Positions 39,456-48,461 of a stretch of 64,000 nucleotides of DNA are shown here, piece after piece. This stretch comes from Nannochloropsis salina CCMP1776 (taxonomy: Eukaryota; Sar; Eustigmatophyceae; Eustigmatales; Monodopsidaceae). Below the pieces are notes generated by a model, which was given only the letters and a program-made list of their open reading frames with translations, had not been told where the DNA came from and ran no database searches. The stretch's first letter is position 1. Each line of letters opens with the position of its first letter. Both the position numbers and the translations under genes were made by a program. The stretch spans positions 374,560 through 438,559 of the forward strand of contig SDOX01000021.1 in NCBI GenBank assembly GCA_004565275.1, in the 5' to 3' direction.

Positions 39456-40529
39456 ATGTCGACGATGAATAGCACCTCAATGAGCGTCAACCGACCCACT
39501 ACCAAGGTCACTCACGCGCCGGGAGGCGCATCATCTATCTCCATCTTCGGAGAACCTGAGCAGAGGCCTGCAGCGGGCGGGTCCGGGGCCAAGCCGACCT
39601 TCAAGGCGAGCTTTGAACCCTCTTTTGAGACTTCAGCACCGCCTCTACCCACGTCTGAATCCGTGAAAAAGGCAGTCATCGAGCCCGTTCATGCTCTTCC
39701 GGAGGACTCCGCGGCTGGACAGGCTCTGCCTCTCACGCAGGAGTCAGACAAGACCTCTGTCGCCACTCCTGCTGATGTCCCACATTTCAACGTGATATCG
39801 TCGAGCAAGACTGCAGCCACGACGATGAATGACTGTGGCATCTCCCCTAAGAATACCTCTGCGGGCGTGGGTATTTACGTTGTCTTCGCTGCGACGAGTC
39901 ACCTCCAAACTGCGCTGAAAGCTCGGACCTTGGAAATGGCAGCGGCCCAGGGTGTCCCCTCTGGCGCCGTGGAGGTGTGCGACCTGCTGCAATTGCCTTT
40001 GGCTGCTAAACGCATGGCTGCCACCGGAAAATATGCGGCAATCATTGCCACGGCAGCCATAACGGAAGGAGATTCGTTCGTGGCCAAGGAGATGGCGGGC
40101 GCGGTCGCGAACGGCTTGGTGCAGGTCTCGTGTGCCACGTCTGTCCCCGTCATCCCGGGCCTCATTATCGCGCGCTCGGAGGCTGAGGTTCTGGCAATGA
40201 TGGAGGATAAGCCTGCGGCTTGGGTGGCTTGGGCCTTGTCCTTTAGCCAGGGCCTGGACCCCACGGTCGAGGTCATGGACGCTCGGGGGGGGGCTGGGGC
40301 GGTCGAGGCGTCCTTCCCCGCCAAAACCGCCGAGGAATCAGCGCCGGACGCCATCAACGCTCCCGAGAAGGAAGTGATGACCGCGCCCAGCTTCACAGAA
40401 CCGGTGGGAGAGGCCTCTCTGGGCGTCATAGCCAAAGCAACCGCTGCTCTTGTTCCTTCCGAGGGGAATGCCCCGCCTCGCCGACCCAACCATCGCGGTG
40501 CAGGACCGAGCTCCATCGTCTTTGGCTAA
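39456..40529 (+). CDS. JPT/HN1-motif protein with an internal degenerate lumazine-synthase domain
   Basis: 357 aa from ATG 39456; seven further codons upstream are open from a TTG. Near the N-terminus is KVTHAPGGASSISIFGEPEQ (17-36), and the last residues are RRPNHRGAGPSSIVFG. Both resemble the two short motifs at the ends of animal JPT1/HN1 (PPGGGS...G and a terminal PPGGKSS...LG). Between disordered Ser/Thr/Pro/Ala linkers, residues 139-255 align with 6,7-dimethyl-8-ribityllumazine synthase: GIYVVFAATSHLQTALKART, then EVCDLLQLPLAAKRMAATGK, YAAIIATAAITEG, GAVANGLVQVSCATSVPVIP, GLIIARSEAEVLAMM. The substrate-binding PGxxE and the GxTPHFD loop with its catalytic His are absent, so it is probably not a riboflavin enzyme. 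The fold normally makes pentamers or 60-mer shells. JPT proteins bind microtubules. A multivalent cytoskeletal scaffold is a reasonable guess, not shown. Confidence 0.68.
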   Translation: MSTMNSTSMSVNRPTTKVTHAPGGASSISIFGEPEQRPAAGGSGAKPTFKASFEPSFETSAPPLPTSESVKKAVIEPVHALPEDSAAGQALPLTQESDKTSVATPADVPHFNVISSSKTAATTMNDCGISPKNTSAGVGIYVVFAATSHLQTALKARTLEMAAAQGVPSGAVEVCDLLQLPLAAKRMAATGKYAAIIATAAITEGDSFVAKEMAGAVANGLVQVSCATSVPVIPGLIIARSEAEVLAMMEDKPAAWVAWALSFSQGLDPTVEVMDARGGAGAVEASFPAKTAEESAPDAINAPEKEVMTAPSFTEPVGEASLGVIAKATAALVPSEGNAPPRRPNHRGAGPSSIVFG

Positions 40530-41222
40530 TGCGATCGTACCAGGGTGCAAGCCGCGTACGTTGCAGACGAATTTCACAATATGGTTGATGACAAGAATGA
40601 AAAAAAAAAGTAACGGATGTGAAGAAGAAGGGGAACGCCGGCGGACGACGCAGTCAAGCAATGGCAGCCTGGTCGCTGGCCTGACCCACGTGGAGAAGGT
40701 CACCCCGCCCCTGCTTTGTACCGCTCTGAAATTTATGCATATCGTAAGCGTATAGAGAATGGTGAGAGTTGGGGGGAAAGAAGTGGATACACCGCGGACG
40801 TTTTCGGTCGAGACGGCATAGTAATAAGTTGCGCTGGTTTCCGAATCAGATACCGCAGAAAAGAAAGTGTAAGCAAACATGAAAGCACTTTGCACCACTA
40901 CCGTGGTAAGCTCGCATTTCTATGATTAATTCTAATCACCGCATCAAATCGTTCAAATTTCAGCGTCCAAGTCTTGGTCAAAACTATGTTCCTTATGGTG
41001 AAGTCCCCACACCTCAGTGCAAAAAGCGTCGGCACCAGAATCTCGCACCATGATTTCCGCAAAGAAGCATATTCCCTGTTATTCTTTTAATCAATAGCCT
41101 CTTTTCTACCTATGCGCAGGGTGGCATACCGTCAACGTTTTCGGTGTCACCTCCACCGTCCTCACCTTCTGATCCATAATTGAGAGCCTTCGGGGCCCAC
41201 CCTCCTATCCAACTTCCAAATC
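40530..41222. other. Convergent 3' region
   Basis: 693 bp between the JPT-like and NRF-6-type genes. No supported gene. A short A8 run lies near 40600. Confidence 0.45.
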
Positions 41223-44200
41223 CTACGTCTCTTTTTTGCTTTGTGCCTTCCCCGCAAAAAGCATGCGCTCCAAATTTGCAAAAGGCTTCTCCACCAATAG
41301 AAAGCCTACGGCCGCAAACAGGAAGACTGTGGTGAGCAGCCCCAAGAAGGAAAACGACACCCAAATCACTGAGTAGTGAATCGGGACCACGGCGTCGCCA
41401 TATATGAGTAAGATAAGCGCAGGGTGCACCAAGTAACTTCCAAAGGTCAAACGGCCTAAGACTGCGCACACACGATTTTCCAACAGCCCTTTGATCAGGC
41501 CCCCGTAGCCCTGGAAAAGGAGGAAACACAGGAGCATCAAGCCGATGCACCAGGCGGAGCGAGACAGGGCTAGATAAGACGAGTCCCAAAAGGGGGCGAG
41601 CGGCCTGTGGTAGGCGGGCTGGGCGCCGTAGCACGTCAGAGCCAGCAAGACAAAGGACACGAAGAACATGCCCGCGATGGGAAGACTCAGACGGTGTTTG
41701 CGATTGTGCGCAAAGACACGGACAAGCCAGTGGCTGCTGATCCCAACACTCTTGTTCTTGTCCTTGGCATGATGGACGGCGGCGGTATGATCCAGCCAAA
41801 AAAAAGCGCAGAGGACGCCGATCAGATAGACCGGTGCCCGGGTCCAGGCCCTGAAGTAGTAATCCCGCTGATAGCTACCCATTTCCGTTATCGACGTGCC
41901 GAAGGTAAACTGGCTCGTGCCGTTCGCAAGATTCAGGTAGTACGCGTAAATGACGCTGGCTGTCCAGAGGACCGCCGGGAGCAAGTAGCCTAGCGCCTTG
42001 TTCTTGACGTATAGAAGGACCAAGAAGGGGAGGAGGAGGAAGAGGATGAAATCCACGGACATATACCACGACACAGCGTAGCAACCCATTACGCCATTCC
42101 AGGGGACAAGGGTGTTGATGTACAGCACGTTGGTCCACCAGTACTGGGCACACTGTCAGATGCGGGGAAGATTTAAAGGGGGAAAGGAATGCCGTCCTCA
42201 TCAAACACAGTAGATCGTGGCAGTGCCTTTAGAGCCCGCGAAAGATGCCGTGCGAAAAGGAGAAAAATGATTTTTACAAGCAAAGTTTACTTCTTCTAAC
42301 AAAATTGTGGGAAGATAACGAAGCATTTTGCGTGCCCGATTATAGCCCACTTGACGCACCTGATCGTAATCCTGCTGCAGCAGGCCCCAGAAAGGCCCCG
42401 AATTGACTACCTTCTGCACGTGCAAGTACATGGCCAGGATGTAAAAATACAGGGGGGAAAGGCGAAGAAATCGGTGCAAATATAGCATAGGGACCCACGT
42501 CCAACCCAGCGCTTTCTTTTTGGGATGGCGTTGAGATGAAGGTTGAGTTGAAAGACCGTTCTCGCTCTTGTAATTGGCGGCGGGAGCTGAAGGCGCCGGA
42601 AGGCTCGCGGGTGCCAAAGCTTTTTGAAGGTGCTTAGTCAGGGCGTACGCAGCAACAAAGGCACCAATGCAGAAGAAAGTATCCACGCTAAACTCCGCGG
42701 AGATGATGGCCTGACCTGCGTAAGTGGTCAACAAACCTTCAGGGGGCAGGATCGCGTCCTCGTTCGTGTAGGACGTCAGCTCCACCGGAAAGACCAAGAG
42801 ATGCCCAAGCACCACCCAAGACATGCTGAAGACACGCACGCCGTCCAGAGCGTTGAACGGTCCCTCGCGCGCAGGCCCGACCAGGCTGGGCCATGTGCGG
42901 TAGAGGGAGAAGCATGAGAGGAGGCGACGGGAGAGCGGCGGGTCTTCGGGCTGGTTCTGCCCGCAACTTCCTCTACTTGAGTGTCCTCCCTCTAGTAGGC
43001 GGGCCTTCTCCACCTCTTGGTCCATCCAGGCGTCTTTCTGCTCGCTCTTTCGACCGTCTCTGCCCTGACCCCACCCCCGCTTTCCAGTCCTATCCACGTC
43101 CTCGTCTGGCATCGACTCCTCGTCTTGATCCAGACGCGTGTAGTCGTCGTGCGCCTCCCCATCCTCATCCAGGCCCTCAGCTTCCAGCTCCTTCGCCCTC
43201 CGCTCCCGGTAATCCAGCCACGTGCCGAGCAAGACCAGCCCCACTAGGACGAGAGTGACGGTCAACATAATCCAGGTCCCCACTGTGGCCGGAAATTGGT
43301 AGTCCCCACATTGCCCCTGCACGTGGGCGAAGTCGATGACAGGCATGTCCGTATCGTTTCCAGCCGTGCTGTACCCGTGCCTCAGGCCCTTGGCTTCCCC
43401 CACCGCCTGCAGGAGGACATTCGTCACGTTTGCCATGTCTTCCAAGGAGCATTCTTGAGGTAAGCAGACCCCCGCCCGGACAGAAGGCAAAAAGTCCAAT
43501 TGCATCCAACAGTATTGAAACCCCCCGATAGCCTTGCAGGCGTCGACATCCCCGAAGCTCTGCACGTGGCCACCGATCAGGTAAGAGGGTGGAACGCCAG
43601 TCTCGTTCAGCTGTTGGAATAGTTTGGACAAGACTGTGAACACCAACGCGACCCGCCCGCTTGCCAGCACCGCCTCCGCACCCTTGAGGCTCTGTGAGGC
43701 AGCTTCTAGGGCCTGGCCACAAGCTGACGTCCTGTTTTTGTCTCTAGCGCCGAGGCCTCCATCCGGCCTAGCGAAGCCCATCGTCGCAGGAATCAAGTGC
43801 TCCGACACCCCGTGCCTTTGCAAACAAGCCCCCATTTTGACCCCTTCTCGGGCACAGTCTCGAACCAAACCCCATGTGCCCTCGAGACATCCGTCGAATC
43901 CTCCGTGCTGCTCCATAGCCCCCTGCAAGCATTGCATGGTGTCGTTGGCTGAAGATGAAGCTGGGACAAAAGATGGGGCGGCGGGGAGACACGACTCCAC
44001 GGCTCGAAAAGTGGCTGCGCATGACTGTAATGATTCGCTGCCGGGCTCTGTATCGAGGGCTGATTTAGAATAAGGAGAGAGGTCCGTAAAAAGGATGACA
44101 TGAGGAAAGGATGGCGACTTGCTTTCCTGAAGCCTTCTTGATATGCGACGAAAAAATTGATGATGGCACCACACATGTGCGTAGAGTATATGGCAAGCAG

Positions 44201-44511
44201 GAAACAGATTTTTCGGCGGTTTGCACATTAAAAGGGAATCATTGAATCAGAGCTTGTCGGTTACAGGCCGCACTTACAGGGCCGCTGAGGGGGCATGACA
44301 TAAGCAAGTAGAATACAGAGGCATCACACACACATTCCTGATGGTTATATCGTCTTCATCACGCATGCGCACACTTATTCGCAAGAAAAAAAAGTTTGTT
44401 GGCATTGCCAGATCAGATCCTCCAACCTCATCAGTCTGACGTACCTGTCGCAAGCCCGAGAAGCAAACACACCGATAGAAATAAAGGCTGAGAACGCAAG
44501 CGCACCCTCAT
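41223..44511 (-). CDS. NRF-6-type membrane acyltransferase (nose-resistant-to-fluoxetine family)
   Basis: Exons 44511-44445, 44059-42360 and 42152-41223 join in phase to give 898 aa. The first, tiny exon encodes a perfect signal peptide (MRVRLRSQPLFLSVCLLLGL, then ATA) that runs into LDTEPGSESLQSC; its donor is CAG/GTACGT. The ectodomain (to about residue 295) is Cys-rich, as in NRF domains (GFQYCWMQLDFL, GVCLPQECS). After one membrane helix and an acidic loop comes an Acyl_transf_3 domain: FNALDGVRVFSMSWVVLGHL, SVDTFFCIGAF, YLHRFLRLSPLYFYILAMYL, WYMSVDFILFLLLPFLV and a final LTFGSYLVHPALILLIYG. About ten more helices are visible. Metazoan NRF-6 proteins act in lipid transport and drug uptake. 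The acyl substrate here is unknown. The role at the ER or plasma membrane is inferred from the signal peptide. Confidence 0.85.
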
Positions 44512-45203
44512 GACTGCGTCTCTTGTAATAAAACTACGTCTCTGCCTTTTTCTTTTTAAAAAAAAGATGAGAGACTGAAAAGTGTGAGGTGAAATAACGC
44601 GGGCAGGACGTACACCCTCGTACCTGCGCCTCCCATCCAAGCAGCACAGGCACTAAGCTCATGCAAAAAGCGGGCAGATGAACATATCATGGCCCCGGCA
44701 AGTTGTAAATACCCGTCGCGCTTGCTTCCGCCCCTCCTTGTCACCCCAAAAACCCGCGTCGCCATGGTTGTGACCAATTTTCCATTGCCACCTCACCTCT
44801 CCAGTACGCTTGTGGGCCGACCTGTAGTACCAGCTCGCCAACGGGAGCTCGGATCGTCGGGGTCGGGGCCCTGTATGCCACCACCTGAAGTAGCATACAC
44901 AAACTCATCACCGCCTGACCATGCCACAGGGCTGATTCATTGATCACTCTCTCTTGGTCTGCGTGCGTGGAGTGGCGCTTGGGATGCGGCGCGTGTTTCA
45001 TGAAGGAACGACAGGGGGAGAAGGAATAGCCAGCGCCCTGCCTAACACAGCCACCACCGCTTCGAGGTAAGCTCCGTTCGATTTTTTGGGTGCAATCGTT
45101 TTTCGTGCTTTAATGTCACGAACTCGTACACGTTGATATGGAATACTGGATTTATGTGATGTGTGTGTGGGTTGTCGGACATCAAGGAATAACCTTTAAC
45201 TGA
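44512..45203. other. Divergent promoter region, NRF-6-type and RH39-like genes
   Basis: 692 bp. Overlapping short frames only and no supported feature. Confidence 0.45.
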
Positions 45204-47015
45204 GTGTTCGACAACTCAACTTCAACTAGGGCCATTCATTTCCAGAGTCGACTGCGTCTTGCAATCCGCACGACGCCGTCGATCTGTGCCCTTTTACTGG
45301 CTATGCCGCTTTTACTTTCTCCCCGCTGGACGCGGTCGGTTTGCGTCGTAAGTGCATTTCATTTAAGGCCAACTACGGCCTCCAAGGTCACCCGTGGAGT
45401 GGGCCGTTCTCGCGAAGTGCTACGTATGATGGGGGCATTTGGAGGCATCTCCTCCCAGCCCTTTTCCACGCCAGCTACCCCGCCAAAGACAACGAGTCGA
45501 AGCGGTGACGAGAACGCAGCGTGTGACCTGGCGGAATTTCGTCGATTGGGTTTGGGGGAGGAGACGCTCGAAGGCCTGCGGAAGCTGGGTATCAAGGAAC
45601 CCTCTGTGATTCAGCGCCTTGCAATTCCCGCCGCTTTGAAAGGGGACGACGTTGCATTTTCCGCTTCCACAGGCTCTGGGAAAACCCTGGCGTACCTGCT
45701 TCCGATCATGCAGGAGCTCAAGTGGCAGGAGGCCGTGGAGGGGAAAGAGCGACAGACCTGCCGTCCTCGCGCCCTCATTTTAGTGCCCACCCGCGAGCTC
45801 GTCACGCAGGTTCTGGAGGTGATCAAGTCCCTCAGCCACGTCATAAAACTGAGCTCCTGTGGCTTGCACGGCGGAGAGGATTTCGGGGTGCAGCGCCGGC
45901 GGCTGGGCGGGATGGTGGATTTGGTCGTAGCCTCGCCGGGTCGGTTGCTGCAGCACTACGAGAAGGGCCACGTCTTCTTCTCCCAGGTGACGCACGTCGT
46001 GGTGGACGAGATGGACACCATGCTCAAGGACGGCTTCGGCCCGGACTTGAAGCGGCTTATGGTGCCCCTGGAGGCCAAGAGCAAGCGCGAGAAGGTCCAG
46101 TACTTGATGGCGACCGCCACCCTGACCCCGGCAGTCAAGCGACTGATGGCCGAGGAGGGAAACTTCCCCAAGACGCGCTTCCTCCAGTCCGAAGACGCGC
46201 ACAAGTCCCTCCCGACAATGCGGCACATCATGCTCGACACCAAGGGCGGCGACAAAGTGCAGCTACTCCTGGACGTGGTCAGTCAGGGGCGCCAAAACGG
46301 GGAGCGGGCCATGATCTTCTGCAACACCGTACAGAGCTGCCGGGCGGCCGAACACGCCTTGCGGGAGCTGGCCCTTCCATCCGCATGCTACCATGGGGAC
46401 ATGCGCTCGGAGGAGCGCGCGGCTGCCCTGCAGAAGTTCAAATCGGGCGAGGTCTCCTTCCTGGTCTGCACGGACATTGCGTCCAGGGGCCTGGACATGC
46501 CCTTCGTCGAGCATGTGGTCATGTTCGACTTCCCCTTGAACCCCATCGAATACCTGCATCGCTCGGGCCGCACGGCACGCATGGGGGCGAAAGGCAAAGT
46601 GACGAGTCTGCTCACGAAACGAGACAAGGTGCTGGCCTCTGCGGTGCAGACGGCTGTAGCGAAGGGCTTGCCGTTAGACTCCTTGTCAGCGCGGAAGCGT
46701 GACTACGAGTCCGGTGGGAAGCTTTCTGGATTGTCGTCTGGGAAAATGGGGGCGTCGCCATCGAGTAAGGGGAATCGGCATGCTAAATACGTGGCAAACA
46801 GACAGAGGAGCGCGAGTGGGCGGGCCGGGAGCATTGAGGGGTCCCCCGAGAAGGGGGCTCGAGGCGTGAGACGCGCACCATCAGCGCCATCGGGAGCGCA
46901 AGGTTCCTCGAGAAGGCGGGGAGGGGGCGATTCGGGTGGTCGGGGTCGGGCGTCTGAAAGCGCGGGCTTCAGGGGACGTGGCAGCAGTAACAGGGGGGGA
47001 GGACGCAGACGTTAG
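45204..47015 (+). CDS. Plastid DEAD-box RNA helicase, RH39-like
   Basis: 603 aa, intronless. A hydrophobic leader ending CVVSAF then HLRP (51-56) is a heterokont plastid signal; an alternative start at 45303 would give a shorter leader. Helicase motifs: Q region IKEPSVIQRLAIPA, Walker A ASTGSGKT (154-161), PTRELV, TPGR-like SPGRL, motif II VDEMD (268-271), motif III MATATL, and VVMFDFPLNPIEYLHRSGRT then ARMGAKGKVTSLL. Motif II is D-E-M-D and motif III is A-T-A-T, not the canonical DEAD and SAT. The last two motif blocks and GFGPDLKRLMVPL match plant RH39, which is needed for 23S rRNA maturation in chloroplasts. The C-terminal 90 residues are Gly/Arg/Ser-rich (RGRGSS, RGGG), typical of RNA-binding tails. 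Confidence 0.88.
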   Translation: MFDNSTSTRAIHFQSRLRLAIRTTPSICALLLAMPLLLSPRWTRSVCVVSAFHLRPTTASKVTRGVGRSREVLRMMGAFGGISSQPFSTPATPPKTTSRSGDENAACDLAEFRRLGLGEETLEGLRKLGIKEPSVIQRLAIPAALKGDDVAFSASTGSGKTLAYLLPIMQELKWQEAVEGKERQTCRPRALILVPTRELVTQVLEVIKSLSHVIKLSSCGLHGGEDFGVQRRRLGGMVDLVVASPGRLLQHYEKGHVFFSQVTHVVVDEMDTMLKDGFGPDLKRLMVPLEAKSKREKVQYLMATATLTPAVKRLMAEEGNFPKTRFLQSEDAHKSLPTMRHIMLDTKGGDKVQLLLDVVSQGRQNGERAMIFCNTVQSCRAAEHALRELALPSACYHGDMRSEERAAALQKFKSGEVSFLVCTDIASRGLDMPFVEHVVMFDFPLNPIEYLHRSGRTARMGAKGKVTSLLTKRDKVLASAVQTAVAKGLPLDSLSARKRDYESGGKLSGLSSGKMGASPSSKGNRHAKYVANRQRSASGRAGSIEGSPEKGARGVRRAPSAPSGAQGSSRRRGGGDSGGRGRASESAGFRGRGSSNRGGGRRR

Positions 47016-47426
47016 GTGGTTGCATCCATGTCATGCAGACGGAATATCAACGAGTGTAACAAAAATTATTAGGATCATGTTGTCGTTGCTCTTGATTTTT
47101 TTTATTTGCTAGGGCAAAGTGAAAACTTGATCGAGGGAAATCAAGTCATCATGTTCGTAGTCAACTTTCGAGGAGGGTGACGAGCATGAGCGTTACATTT
47201 TTGGCGACACTTGTTATCACCATTTAAGCGTAGTTGGTGCTCAAGGGCATTGTGGAGGTGTTTCAAACATATACGTGCTACTCGTCCGCTTCGTGTGTGC
47301 TGCTCCCGTCAAAAAAGATGCTGTGACAAATTTTGTGCCTTCTCATCGCCTGTCCTGGGAAAGGAAAGTATCTTGTTTTATTCTTGTTGCCCTAATCGAA
47401 GTATCTCTTCCTTGCAACCATAGGCA
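47016..47426. other. Intergenic, RH39-like to RPC8
   Basis: 411 bp between two plus-strand genes. AT-rich with a T-run near 47093-47105; no coding feature. Confidence 0.45.
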
Positions 47427-48269
47427 ATGTTTCAACTTGCTGTGATCCGTGACACTATAAAAGTTCCTCCGGCCTCTTTCAATCGTAACCAGATCGAGGT
47501 GCGTTTCCAACTCACGATTTGTCCCTTGCAACATCCGTCGTCTAACCTCCCCGTCTGGACACTCCACTTTACCATCATTCTTCCCCACGCCTGAAACCAA
47601 CAGGTCTTGACAGAGGAAGTGGATCGAAAGTATGCCAATCGTATCGTCATGGATGTCGGGCTAGGCGTATGTCTGTATGATTTCGTTGACATCGGTGACG
47701 CTTACCTTTACCCCTCGGATGGTGCGGCTCACCACAGGGTCACGTTCCGTCTGATGGTGTTCAGACCTTTCATAGGAGAGGTTCTGGTAGGAAGAGTCAA
47801 ACAATGTAGCGAAAATGGCATCAAAATAAGTTTGGGATTTTTCGATGACATTTTTGTGCCATCTTATCTTTTGCAAACACCCTCCGAGTTCGACCCCAGA
47901 GAGAACGTGTGGGTCTGGTCCTACAGCAGTGACGAACCTGGAGAGCCCGCTGTGCGCTACCCCATGGAAGTGGATGAATTCATCCGCTTTCGCGTCCGGT
48001 CTGTCAACTTCACACATACCAAATACAGCGGCAGTGGTGGGAGTGGGGCGGTCGGGGGTCTCGGCAATGTGGCGACAGGGCCCGTAGGAACGGTAGGCAA
48101 TCCTGTAAATCCGAAGGTAGAGGTAGAGGGAGGGGGGTTAGGACAAGTTCGACGCCCGCGCAGCGACACGTTGACGGGAGACGAAAGTGTCGGGGGCCCT
48201 TTGCCACCTATGCAGTTGCTGGGTACAACGAACGAGGATGGTCTGGGCATGCTGGCGTGGTGGGGATAG
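47427..48269 (+). CDS. RPC8: RNA polymerase III subunit RPC8 (RPC25/POLR3H)
   Basis: Exons 47427-47498 and 47604-48269 (105-nt intron, phase 0) give 245 aa. The start MFQLAVIRDTIKVPPASFNR, then EEVDRKYANRIVMDVGLGVC, LYDFVDIGDAYLYPSDGAAH, FRLMVFRPFIGEVLVGRVKQ, CSENGIKISLGFFDDIFVPS, VWVWSY, EFIRFRV and the end GLGMLAWWG follow human POLR3H throughout. The protein is the Rpb7-like half of the stalk of RNA polymerase III, which makes tRNA, 5S rRNA and U6. A linker of about 60 residues rich in Gly and Val (roughly 160-220) is inserted before the conserved C-terminus and is longer than in human. The gene converges on the NELF-B gene with 192 bp between stops. Confidence 0.93.
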
Positions 48270-48461
48270 GGGGGTGGGGATAGGGGGCTTGGGAAGCGCA
48301 GAGGAGAGCGAAGAACCAAAAGCTTGTAAAACTTAATCACATTGGCACCATCAAATATCTCCCTGAGAGCGAGAAAGGTCTGCGCTAGCTACTTTATGGA
48401 TTATTTGAATGATTTTCCTTCCAAAGGGAAGGGACAAGGCCTACGTTGCCAGCTCTTCCAG

